Source of the DNA: an uncultured Ruminococcus sp.
GTDB taxonomy: Bacteria > Bacillota > Clostridia > Oscillospirales > Ruminococcaceae
Direction of reading: 5' to 3'
DNA: 64,000 bases
NCBI GenBank assembly: GCA_900538575.1
Contig: UPZA01000005.1
Coordinates: 84,567-148,566 of the forward strand
In this document: one piece after another, positions 34,894-44,300 of the stretch
Position numbering within the stretch: the stretch's first letter is position 1
How the letters are laid out: each line of letters begins with the position of its first letter
Notes under the pieces: model-generated
What the model was told of the DNA's origin: nothing
Database searches by the model: none
Seen by the model: only the letters and a program-made list of their open reading frames with translations
Position numbers and translations under genes: made by a program

Positions 34894-37800
34894 TTAATAT
34901 GTGTACTTTTTTAATATATCATTGAGTTTATTTATATTACCTTGAGCGTGCTCCTGATTATCTTTATCCAGCCATTCTGAATACCAAGGAAACGCTTTGC
35001 TATATGCTATGTATTGTTCTTCGGCGTTTATTCTCAGTACAATTAAATCAACATATTTCCTTGCGGCAGATTTGTAATCTTTGCTGATTGAAATACCATT
35101 TTGAAGCTGTTCTCCAGATTTAGCCATTTGCCATATTTCTTTTCGTAAAGATTCAGCTACTGTTGCATTTGCAAAGGTATACTCGGCTTGTGTAGCAGTT
35201 TCCCCTATATTTGTTGCCCAATCACTTACAACAACAAATAAGCTTGCATATGAGCCATACTTAGGTATCTTAGATATAGCATAAGAAATCTCAGTACCTA
35301 ATGCACCTTCTCCAATAGATTCTAAAGCTTGAATCCATTCATAATGTGCCTTTTCATATTCTGTATTAGCATAGTCCAGTAACTGTAATGCTGCTTTTTT
35401 TACATATACGTCATCTGACTGTGTAAAAGTTTCTAACAGTATAATACCGTCTTCCATAATACGAACATTACTTTTAAATTTTGTATAGCTTTTATATGTT
35501 TCTATTGCAGAAGTACTCCAGTCAACAAATTCTATAACATTATTTAACTTACTTATACTTCCATCAATAAACTTAATACTCATATTCTTTAAATTTATTT
35601 TTTTGGAAACAGAATCAACCTGTGATGATAAATATTCAAAGTCTAAATTAGCTCGTTTAACTAAACCAACAACTTCTTCACTTGATTGGTTAAAAGGATT
35701 ATATGAGTTAATTATTTTTAAATTTTCCTTCATTTTTGCTTGAAATTCCTTTATCAATTCCATATCTCTTTGGGTTATATCAATCGGTTTTCCTGATGTC
35801 TCCAATACTTTATAAGCAAGACCGACAGAATCATTATAACCATCACAAATTGATTTTGCCAAATCAATCCATTCTTGTGTTTCATAGATGGACTTTTTGG
35901 ATTCTAATGTTCTATTTAAATAATCAACAATCGTCGTTTTGTATAGCTCTACCTTACTATAATTAGAGTTAAATACATAGTTTCCTAAGCCCACATACAT
36001 CTGTGTAAGAACACTATTGTTATACATCGTTCGATATGCGTCTGAATTATAGTAATCATTATTCATCACAAACTCATAATCTTCATTTTCAATATAGAAG
36101 TTTGCTACTGACGGATTGGAGCCTAACTCATATTCCTTTTTATCGTCATATGTGTCCCAGTCCGTATCTATTAATGTCGGATCGGAGCCACAGTATACAG
36201 TACCGTCATACTCATTTTTGTTCACTTCTGACGTCCAATTACTTCCGTTATAATGTATTTCCACATTGTCATCAAGCCCGTCTCCATCGGTATCTTTTTT
36301 GTTCGGATCACTATTTATCGGCTGACCGTTTGGCTTTAGCCCATAAAGCTCTACAATATCAGGAATGGTGTCTCCGTCCGAATCTTCACCAATAAACTGC
36401 GGCGGAATATCTATTGTATTTCCGGTTACGTTTGTAAGAGCACTTGATGGATAACCGTAGTAAACGTCTCCGTATGTATCATAAACAATATTTTCTAAAT
36501 CAGAACCTATACTTCCTCTACCAAGGCTTACTATATTTAAAGATACATTTGTATAATCATATGATGATAATTCATAACCGTATGACACGTCGCCGTTTGT
36601 TAATACTATGATTCGGTACATATTGGTATCGCTGTCGCTTACATATGACAACGCAGTCTGAACGGCGCTGTTCAGCCATAACGAATTTCCGTCACTGTTT
36701 ACACCCTGAACTGCGGAATAAAGCGGTCCCGTTGAGCCTGTCAAACCTGTATTGGATTCTATGTGATCAGAATACATAATGACTGCGGCGCTGTCTCCGC
36801 TGCCCATATTTCCGATTATATTTTCACATATATATGCTCTGTTGCATTTCCTCCGTCCGTATTTTTTCATATAATAGTCGATATTTGATTGAGTACCTTG
36901 AATATGAGATAGAATTTCGGTATGGTTTTCTTCTGTAACTCCGTTATATCCAACCTCAATAGAATAGCTGATCGGGTCTGCGCTGTCCATTTTCCATGAG
37001 CAATCCACCACTAAAATAGTGTTCATTGCCTTATAATATGTAGTATGACTGCTCCACATCTTCCGCAGTTCCATGAAACTTTCTTCCCAATTGTCATACC
37101 ACTTCTCGCTGTCAACAATCATGTATTGTGAAAAATGAGTAGTTGTGGCGCTTACGGTTGAGTTCTCCCAGTTTCGGGTTGTGGGCATTTCTTCAAAAAT
37201 CTGTTTTTCTTCATTATACCAGAGAATAATTAAGTTGTCAAACTTAGTATCACCCAGCTTTGATTTATCAATTTTAAAGGTAATTGTAGCAGATTCAAAG
37301 CTTGTTTCCGAAGTAAAGTTAAACGGCTCGCCTATCATGGCATATACATCGCTTGACATTGCGTCAATTCCATACATACTTTCAATGGTAAGATTTCTTT
37401 CAAGACTGCCGTTTGTGTCCATGTCAACCTTGATTTCCGTAATCGCTTTGTCATAAGTTTCAACAGACTGATTTTTTGATTGAGTGTAAACTTCATCTCC
37501 GTCAAGTATTCCGTTGCCATTAGTGTCAGGATTCAGCGGGTCAAAGTAAACGCCGTACTTTTTGTAAATCGTTCCGTCATAGCCTTCCTCACCGTCCAGA
37601 AGTCCATCGTTATCCGTATCGGGATTCAGAGGATCGGTTTTATATGTTTTGATTTCGTCTCCGTCAAGCAATCCGTCCTCGTCGGTATCGGGATTGAACG
37701 GTCCTGTTTGATTCTGATATTCCCCAAGATTACTCAGATTATCATTATCAAAATCTTCGTCAGCGTCGGAAATTCCGTTTTCATCTGTATCTAATTCTAA

Positions 37801-38673
37801 CGGATCGGTGTTCAGTGTTAAAACTTCATATCCGTCAGGCAATCCATCATCATCTGTATCTATATCATACGGATCAGTATCTATTACTTTTTCATAAATA
37901 TCAAAAAGCATATCCTCATCAGTATCGCCAAGCCAAGATTCAGGCAGGTATTCTAAATCGCTGAAATCGTATTTTTCCGACTCTGTTCCTATAAAGCCTG
38001 CAATATCATCCTTATAGTTGATATTTATACTGCTTCCGTTAATTACGATTTTATCGGCAATAATTACACCGTTCAAGTTAATATTCGGAGAATCAATCGT
38101 AAGCGTTCCCAGAGGGCAGTAAATAAGTCCGTTAATGTTGGCTGTGCTGTCGTTTTCAATAGTAATATCGCCGTACTTTGAATATACAACGGAAGTATTC
38201 GCATTCTTGACCTCTCCCGTCACATTTATATCCATCAGCGTTCCCATGCTGGAATTGAGAGATACATTGCCGTCAAGTTCAATGTTTCTGTAGCTGTAAA
38301 TAGGACTGTTAATATGTATATTCATTTCATCACGAACATAACCGTCCTCGTAAAGCTCGCAGTTTTTGGTAAAATAGGTCTCTTTGATTTTTGTGTCGGC
38401 GTAAACGTGCTTGATTCTTTTTTCAATATCAGCGCCCGTTGTGATTTTACCGTTGATATTTCCGTTTAAGTAGGATATGTCGGCTTCCTTATTGGTATGT
38501 ACATTACCGTTCATGCACAGGTTAGAGCTTGCGCTCATTGTAATACCGTTCCGTCCGAATATCATGTACGGGTACTTCTCAGTTCCCTCTGCCGATACCG
38601 CTATATTGGCAAAATACGGTATTGATATAACCGCTGCCAGCAGTATGGACATAAGCTTTTTAAACTTCTTCAT
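34894..38673 (-). CDS. Large secreted protein with TSP3-type calcium repeats and a VWA domain
   Basis: 1259 residues. A signal peptide (KKLMSILLAAVISIPYFA, cleavage near VSA-EG) is followed by a beta-helix-like region (30-230, Asn/Ile-rich), thrombospondin-3-like calcium repeats at about 248-395 (DTDDDGLPDGYE, DTDEDGLLDGDE, DTDNDGLLDGEE), a VWA domain from about 551 (NTILVVDCSWKMDSADP), more calcium repeats near 780-870 and a 400-residue helical C-terminal part. The VWA metal motif reads D557-C-S559-W-K561, so the third position of DxSxS is Lys and metal binding is doubtful. The C-terminal tail recurs in copies downstream, each followed by a small membrane gene, as with polymorphic toxins. 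No LPxTG or transmembrane anchor. Confidence 0.85.
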   Translation of the reverse strand: MKKFKKLMSILLAAVISIPYFANIAVSAEGTEKYPYMIFGRNGITMSASSNLCMNGNVHTNKEADISYLNGNINGKITTGADIEKRIKHVYADTKIKETYFTKNCELYEDGYVRDEMNIHINSPIYSYRNIELDGNVSLNSSMGTLMDINVTGEVKNANTSVVYSKYGDITIENDSTANINGLIYCPLGTLTIDSPNINLNGVIIADKIVINGSSININYKDDIAGFIGTESEKYDFSDLEYLPESWLGDTDEDMLFDIYEKVIDTDPYDIDTDDDGLPDGYEVLTLNTDPLELDTDENGISDADEDFDNDNLSNLGEYQNQTGPFNPDTDEDGLLDGDEIKTYKTDPLNPDTDNDGLLDGEEGYDGTIYKKYGVYFDPLNPDTNGNGILDGDEVYTQSKNQSVETYDKAITEIKVDMDTNGSLERNLTIESMYGIDAMSSDVYAMIGEPFNFTSETSFESATITFKIDKSKLGDTKFDNLIILWYNEEKQIFEEMPTTRNWENSTVSATTTHFSQYMIVDSEKWYDNWEESFMELRKMWSSHTTYYKAMNTILVVDCSWKMDSADPISYSIEVGYNGVTEENHTEILSHIQGTQSNIDYYMKKYGRRKCNRAYICENIIGNMGSGDSAAVIMYSDHIESNTGLTGSTGPLYSAVQGVNSDGNSLWLNSAVQTALSYVSDSDTNMYRIIVLTNGDVSYGYELSSYDYTNVSLNIVSLGRGSIGSDLENIVYDTYGDVYYGYPSSALTNVTGNTIDIPPQFIGEDSDGDTIPDIVELYGLKPNGQPINSDPNKKDTDGDGLDDNVEIHYNGSNWTSEVNKNEYDGTVYCGSDPTLIDTDWDTYDDKKEYELGSNPSVANFYIENEDYEFVMNNDYYNSDAYRTMYNNSVLTQMYVGLGNYVFNSNYSKVELYKTTIVDYLNRTLESKKSIYETQEWIDLAKSICDGYNDSVGLAYKVLETSGKPIDITQRDMELIKEFQAKMKENLKIINSYNPFNQSSEEVVGLVKRANLDFEYLSSQVDSVSKKINLKNMSIKFIDGSISKLNNVIEFVDWSTSAIETYKSYTKFKSNVRIMEDGIILLETFTQSDDVYVKKAALQLLDYANTEYEKAHYEWIQALESIGEGALGTEISYAISKIPKYGSYASLFVVVSDWATNIGETATQAEYTFANATVAESLRKEIWQMAKSGEQLQNGISISKDYKSAARKYVDLIVLRINAEEQYIAYSKAFPWYSEWLDKDNQEHAQGNINKLNDILKKYTY

Positions 38674-38801
38674 TGTTTTTCTTCCTTTCCCTAAATATTG
38701 GATTGTTTTGACTTACTGTAAAATCCGCCCCTCCTTATCATGATTTATTTCATTAGATAATAATAAGTAAACACCAACTATTATTTAACAATGTAATATA
38801 A

Positions 38802-38830
38802 ATTATATAACATTATATGGCATAATGCAA
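38802..38830 (-). promoter_or_regulatory. Promoter of the large VWA protein gene
   Basis: TTGCAT (38830-38825) and TATAAT (38807-38802) are separated by exactly 17 bases on the - strand. The leader to the ATG at 38673 is about 125 bases and contains AAGGAGGGG well before the real site AAAGGAAG. Confidence 0.6.
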
Positions 38831-38916
38831 CATAATTTTTATAATTTTGGATATTTATATAACAAATTATGCTTGTATTTGTGTAATTTTACTAACATAT
38901 TGAAATTTGATTGTAA

Positions 38917-39130
38917 CTTCGGTCCCAATGGAGCCGAAGTTAATAATCAAGAACGCCGTACCCGAATATACAGCCACTTCCTACCTCGTAGCTTCCGCTT
39001 CGGCAGACGTCGCCGCTGTTTCCCTCTATCGTATAAACAGTTCCGTTTTCAGCGCATTCCACTATATACCAACATGATCTGAAACACCGTCGTTATCCCA
39101 ATCGAAAAATATTATATCCCCCTGCTTTGG
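38917..39130 (-). pseudogene. Duplicated 3' fragment of the ICE CHAP-hydrolase gene
   Basis: This stretch is nearly identical to 48100-48308, the terminator and last 60 codons of the CHAP gene at 48124-49722, with scattered substitutions and two extra bases (CTATATACC against CTATACC) that break the frame. It has no start and is not translated sensibly. It marks a duplication or recombination between the ICE end and this region. Confidence 0.9.
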
Positions 39131-39131
39131 A

Positions 39132-39190
39132 AATATTTCATGCTTTTTCTGTACTTTTCATACTTAACAAAATGATAAATCCCAAAGACT
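39132..39190 (-). pseudogene. 5' fragment of a small membrane immunity-like gene
   Basis: The - strand reads ISIVFGIYHFVKYEKYRKS, matching GLIAIGFGSYRFIKYEKYKKK of the paralogues at 34-35 kb. It is joined directly to the CHAP fragment, so the junction near 39131 is a recombination scar. Confidence 0.7.
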
Positions 39191-39198
39191 ATAGAAAT

Positions 39199-39225
39199 AA
39201 CTTCGGCTCCACTGGAGCCGAAGTT
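39199..39225. terminator. Palindromic terminator, GGCTCC/GGAGCC repeat family
   Basis: AACTTCGGCTCCA / TGGAGCCGAAGTT with a single-base loop, a 13-bp perfect palindrome. Close variants lie at 38915-38941, 39939-39965 and 48100-48125, each at the end of a gene or gene fragment. It lies 21 bases after the stop of the Imm26-like gene at 39246. Confidence 0.75.
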
Positions 39226-39245
39226 ATACCCTTACATTATAATTT

Positions 39246-39845
39246 TTAGAATTTCAATAAATCCTTGTTTATTATTAGTTCCTTATTAACTTCATAAGCA
39301 ATTCCTATGTCTGTCATCACACCCGCAGAAGTTATATAGTCAGGAACATAATTTATTTTTTGATCGTACTCATCAACTGTAATATTCCAATAAACATCAT
39401 AAAATCCATATGAAATATTATAATTAACTTCGTCTAAATGCCCAACATTATAGAAAAATCCTTTTGTCCAATAAAGACGTGTAACAATTAATGGCGGTAA
39501 TAACAGATCGTTATAGTAGGGAATAAAATTTATATCATTCAATGAGTTTGTCTTACTTTTGAACAGCATAATGACATACCAGTTATATTCGCTATCACTT
39601 TTTACATCATCTTTTACTACAAGACCGTAAAAGTATATTCCTTCTCTTGGTGAAAAAACGAATATGTCACCTTTCTTAGCTAATTTCCTTGTTCTTTTTA
39701 TGACCTTTAACTGGTATTTTTCTTTAAATACCTTATAGTCATCAAAAGCTTCTGATAAATCATCTAATTCCCTTTTTATTTCTTCCGGTTGACTTTCATA
39801 CCGTTTTTTCCATTCCAGCGATATTATATTTTCTTTCTGAAACAT
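39246..39845 (-). CDS. Imm26-like immunity protein, paralogue 1
   Basis: A 199-residue soluble protein resembling immunity protein 26: the core AKKGDIFVFSPREGIYFYG followed by WYVIMLFKSKT fits the family pattern of a GD[IV]F strand and a glycine turn. It is about 75 percent identical by eye to the next gene, so the pair is a recent duplication. The ATG at 39845 has GGAGGAAGT directly upstream. Such genes cluster behind RHS and other polymorphic toxins to neutralise foreign toxin tips. Confidence 0.7.
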   Translation of the reverse strand: MFQKENIISLEWKKRYESQPEEIKRELDDLSEAFDDYKVFKEKYQLKVIKRTRKLAKKGDIFVFSPREGIYFYGLVVKDDVKSDSEYNWYVIMLFKSKTNSLNDINFIPYYNDLLLPPLIVTRLYWTKGFFYNVGHLDEVNYNISYGFYDVYWNITVDEYDQKINYVPDYITSAGVMTDIGIAYEVNKELIINKDLLKF

Positions 39846-39938
39846 ACTTCCTCCAATATGAACATAGCAAAAATAACTCTGACAATTAACTATTAATTTC
39901 AATTCATAATGATTATCTATAGATATAAAATAATGTAT

Positions 39939-39965
39939 AACTTCGGCTTCACTGGAGCCGAAGTT
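39939..39965. terminator. Palindromic terminator, second copy
   Basis: AACTTCGGCTTCA / TGGAGCCGAAGTT, a single-mismatch copy of the element at 39199. The following 20 bases (ATACCCTTACATTATAA) are also shared, so the duplicated unit includes the whole Imm26-like gene and its terminator. Confidence 0.7.
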
Positions 39966-39985
39966 ATACCCTTACATTATAATTA

Positions 39986-40585
39986 TTAGAATTTCAATAA
40001 ATCCTTGTTTATTATTAGTTCCCTATTAACATCATAGGCAACTCCAATATCAGTTGCTATACCTGCTAATCCTAAATAATGTGGTTTTTCTATTATCTTA
40101 TTGTGATACTCATCTTCTATAATATTCCAGTATGCGCTGTAGAATCCATATGTAGTAGTTATATTAACATTATCTAAATGTCCAACATTATAGAAAAATC
40201 CTTTTGTCCAATATAAACGAGTTACAACTAATGGTGGAATTAAAAGTTCATTATAATCCGGCACAAAATTAATTTTGTCCAATGAATTTGTCTTATTCTT
40301 AAAGAGCATAATGACATACCAGTTATATTCCTCATCACTTTTTAAGTCGTCTTTTACTACAAGACCGTAAAAGTATATTCCTTCTCTTGGTGAAAAAACG
40401 AATATGTCACCTTTCTTAGCTAATTTCCTTGTTCTTTTTATGACCTTTAACTGGTATTTTTCTTTAAATACCTTATAGTCATCAAAAGCTTCTGATAAAT
40501 CATCTAATTCCCTTTTTATTTCTTCCGCCTGACTTTCATACCGTTTTTTCCATCCCAGCGATATTATATTTTCTTCCTGAAACAT
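39986..40585 (-). CDS. Imm26-like immunity protein, paralogue 2
   Basis: A 199-residue paralogue of the gene at 39246. The first 110 residues are nearly identical (AKKGDIFVFSPREGIYFYG), while the last 60 diverge (KPHYLGLAGIATDIGVAYDV), as expected for immunity proteins adapting to different toxins. The ATG at 40585 follows GGAGGAAGT. Confidence 0.7.
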   Translation of the reverse strand: MFQEENIISLGWKKRYESQAEEIKRELDDLSEAFDDYKVFKEKYQLKVIKRTRKLAKKGDIFVFSPREGIYFYGLVVKDDLKSDEEYNWYVIMLFKNKTNSLDKINFVPDYNELLIPPLVVTRLYWTKGFFYNVGHLDNVNITTTYGFYSAYWNIIEDEYHNKIIEKPHYLGLAGIATDIGVAYDVNRELIINKDLLKF

Positions 40586-40626
40586 ACTTCCTCCAATATG
40601 AACATAGCGAATAATTCTGATATGTG

Positions 40627-40773
40627 TTACCATTTAGAATTTTTTGAAATCAATTTCAATGTTATTTTAAATTCCTTATTTACCGGAATTTTGTCTGCCA
40701 TTATTAATGTCTTTCCTTTGTATTTAATAGGCTCTCCATTTGATTCCATAAACGCACTTTGAAATTCTATCAT
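40627..40773 (-). CDS. Small 48-residue protein of unknown function
   Basis: A short frame from ATG 40773 to TAA 40627 begins MIEFQSAFMESNGEP and ends KLISKNSKW, preceded by AAAAGGT. It lies between the immunity candidate at 40786 and the Imm26-like genes, with codon use like its neighbours. It may be a remnant of a larger immunity gene. No family recognised. Confidence 0.4.
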   Translation of the reverse strand: MIEFQSAFMESNGEPIKYKGKTLIMADKIPVNKEFKITLKLISKNSKW

Positions 40774-40785
40774 ATTACCTTTTTA

Positions 40786-41307
40786 TCAATATAATAATTT
40801 ATATCCGCTTTCATATAAGCTTTTTATTGACTTGCTGCAGTAATATATTCTTTTACATTGCCCCCTGGGCGTTTCTATCATCTTAACTATTTTACATAAG
40901 TTATTTCTGATATATCTACACAATTGCTGATATACTTTTTCAATCTCACCTCCTTTTTTTATTAATTCACCATTCTCATCATAATAGCTTGTCTGATACC
41001 ATATTCGTCCTCCCCGAACTACTTTTTCTTCATCGTCAATGGATGTTCTTCTGAACTCAATTGTATATGACCTATCAGTGATACACAGAAAGCCAGTATC
41101 TACATTATGAGAATCAATCAACCCAAAGTCTTCTTTGTAGAGCCAAACTCCATAACACCATGTATCCTTAAATTCTGGCAATTTATCAATTTCCTTTAGC
41201 CTTTTGCCATCCTCTTTTAAAAAAATCAATAAACCTTTGGATTTTATATATTCAACGAATTTCAATTCGTCTTGAGTATCCATATGAAAAATTATTTGTT
41301 TTCCCAA
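40786..41307 (-). CDS. Putative cognate immunity protein of the RHS toxin
   Basis: A 173-residue soluble protein starting five bases after the RHS toxin stop, the usual place for the cognate immunity gene. It has an acidic, beta-rich appearance (WCYGVWLYKEDFGLIDSHN; YTIEFRRTSIDDEEKVV) and a basic C-terminal end with CKRIYYCSKSI. I do not recognise the family. Function is inferred from position. Confidence 0.6.
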   Translation of the reverse strand: MGKQIIFHMDTQDELKFVEYIKSKGLLIFLKEDGKRLKEIDKLPEFKDTWCYGVWLYKEDFGLIDSHNVDTGFLCITDRSYTIEFRRTSIDDEEKVVRGGRIWYQTSYYDENGELIKKGGEIEKVYQQLCRYIRNNLCKIVKMIETPRGQCKRIYYCSKSIKSLYESGYKLLY

Positions 41308-41312
41308 AATAA

Positions 41313-44300
41313 CTACCTTCTTTTATATGAATGGAATGTGACGTTAATACCAGTAGAATTTTCTATATCACTAATTGCCTTTCTCTCTCTTGAAACCGGT
41401 AATCCTCGTTTAGTAGAAACTCCGACCTGATGAATTTCAACTATCTTACCGTCTTTTATACCTACTGCGTCTGCATATCTTGAATTTTTATAACCACCAT
41501 AAGTATCAAATTTATACTCAGTAGCAGTATCTAATCCTCTTTTTTGCATATCATCAACAGCTTTATCAATTTCAGCTCTATGTTCTGAACATCCTTTTTT
41601 TCCGTATTGATTCGGAACTTTCTTACCCTGCTGTAAAACCTCGGTAGAGCGGTCAATATCCTTGTAAGCGTCGCTTGCAGTATCAAGCTTTTTAGCAGCT
41701 TTTCCTAAGTCTCCTGCTGCGTCAGCCGCATTTGCAGCTTTCTTTACGTCATGCGCCTTATCAACAGCCTTAGTTACATCATATACAGCTTCTACAGCAT
41801 CGCCGGCATAAGATCCCGGAACACCCGGTACTAACAGTCCTCCGATGTCCCAAGCTATATCTACAAATCCTCCAACCGATGGTTCCTTTACAAAATCAAC
41901 TACATCAACAACCAATCCAACAACATCAAGAAGCGTTTCAAAGAAATGTCCGCTTGGATCAACGCCTAATACAGGATTATTATGACAGTATGTATAAAGA
42001 TTAAGGCTTAAAGGATCAGCGGGATTTCCAAGTGCAGTGTCCCGACTTGTAAATCTTCCGTTTATAGGATTATAATATCTTGCTCTAAGATAAATTGTAC
42101 CCGTTTCAGCGTCGTAATACTCACCGCAATAACGGAACGCATTAGTATCAGAATCATCAATATTCTTTTCAACGCCAAAAGCGTCATAGGTATACTTCTT
42201 GGTTACCGCACCAGCTGAATCCGTAAGATTTACAACGTCCCCATGCGCATTCTGCGTATAGTAGGTATACTCGGACTTATTACCGTTTCTGTAGTTGTAC
42301 TTGGCAACAAGATTTGTACCTCTGATGTAACAATCTGCCTCGTAAAACTGTCCGTCGATAATGTCTGCAACTATCTGCTTGCTTCCGTCCCAGACATGAT
42401 TTATCGTCTGACCGTTAACTGTCTTTTCATATCTCAGACCATCGACATTGTAAGCATAGCTTGCAGTTGTTTCGCCGTCTGTAAATCCGATTAGCTGATT
42501 CAGACCATCGTATGTGTTGGTTTCAGTTTTGCCATTGGCAGTCTTTTTAATCTGATTGCCGTTGCTGTCGTAGGTATAAACCGTCTGCTTTACGTCTGAA
42601 GCCGGATTTAAGGTGATTAAGTTTTCGTCGGCTTCGTTTTCAACAGTCTTTACTTCCTTTTGAAGCAGCGCAGTGTACTTGCCGTTAGAATCAACATAGC
42701 TGTATTCAGTTACAAAGTCCTCAGTACCTGCCGCTGTCATCTTTGAGCGGTTGCCGTAATCGTCATACTCGTATGCGTAGGTATCTGTCGTGTTGTTTCC
42801 AACCTTGACAGCTTCCTCAGTCAGTCTTGTTAGACCGTCATACTCATATGATGTCGTTTCTATTATACCACTTTCATTGTGTATTTTGCAAGCGTCAGAA
42901 CCGTCTAAATAATAGGAATATTCGTAGCTTGATATGTCAGTATTGCCTGATTTGTTTTCAAGCTTTGTAATTCTGTTCGCCTTGTTGTAGGTATAGGTCG
43001 AAACCACGCCGTTTGCAAGTGTTTCAGACTTCTTGTTGCCGTTTGCGTCATAGGTGTAGGACGCCGTTTCGTTTCCTGATTCCTTGACCTTGACTACACG
43101 CATTTCTCCATCATATTCATATGTTTTGTCAGAATAGAACAGAAGATGATACTGCCCGACAATCTCTTCTCTAACATACTGGGAGACGCCCTCATAGAAA
43201 AATCCTCTGAATACTGCATAACCATTACCGTCAGACTCTGTTTCAGTATATTTTCTGCCCAGATCATCGTAAACGGTATTTGTTGTGAGTCCGTTGCTAA
43301 CTGTCTGAGTTATTCTTCCCATGCTGTCATAGGTATACGACTTGCTGACGTTCTTGGAAGAATCATTGGAATTTACCGTATTTGAAGTGAGCAGACGATT
43401 GAGAGCGTCATAGGTATTTGTTGTAACATTGCCGTTAGCGTCTGTTGTTTTAATAATGTTGCCGCTTTTATCATATACAGTCAAGCCTGAATCATAACCG
43501 GCGCTGTCGGTTGTTCTTATTAGTCTACCCCATTCATCAGTTTCATAATATGTTATAAGGTAGTCAGTATCATTTTCACTTGACAAGCCTGTATACATTT
43601 TGGTTTTTAACTGATCCCTGTCATAAAAATATTTTGTTATATTTTTATCACCGTTCACAGTACCGTCGCTTAGTATAACCTCTGATAATAAGCCATATCC
43701 ATTATACTTATTCTGCGTTATGCTGTATTTAACGTTGCCGGAATCCTGTTTTTGAACAGTCTGCTTTGTAAGAATAACATTACCGTTTTTGTCATACTGA
43801 TTTTCCGTAATAGAATAATTTATGCTTCCGTCACTATTTGAATTGAACGGAACATACGTTTTAGTTAAACTATTAAGGGATTGATACTCGTATTTAGTAG
43901 TATTGCCTAACGAATCCGTTGCTCTTGCAAGCTGTCCGTTTGCATAGTATACGCTTGTACTCTTGGTTTCACCGTTTGTCTTTTCTATTACCGCATTGCC
44001 TCTGAAATCGGTAAGAGTTTCATTTACTACCTGTTTGTCAGCAGTGATATAGGTTGTTTTTATTGTCTTTAGTCCGCTGCATGATTTCGATGACGAACTG
44101 TCAAGAGCAGTGTAAACGTCAAAGCTGTGATTCTTTGCAAATTCATAAGTTGTTGAAGTCAGAATCTGTTTTTCGGCGTCTGCTTTCCACTTGAAATATG
44201 TTGCTTTTTCACGCTGTAAACCGTCATATTCCGTAATATTTACAGTCCCGTCAGAATTTGTCTTCTTAATAACATTACCGTACACATCATACTCATATGA

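Noticed and set aside
33900..35000. CRISPR-like array (repeated 55-base blocks at 33980, 34470 and 34950)
   Set aside because: The repeats encode the same protein tail, are about 480 bases apart and are separated by genes; they are gene-fragment duplications.
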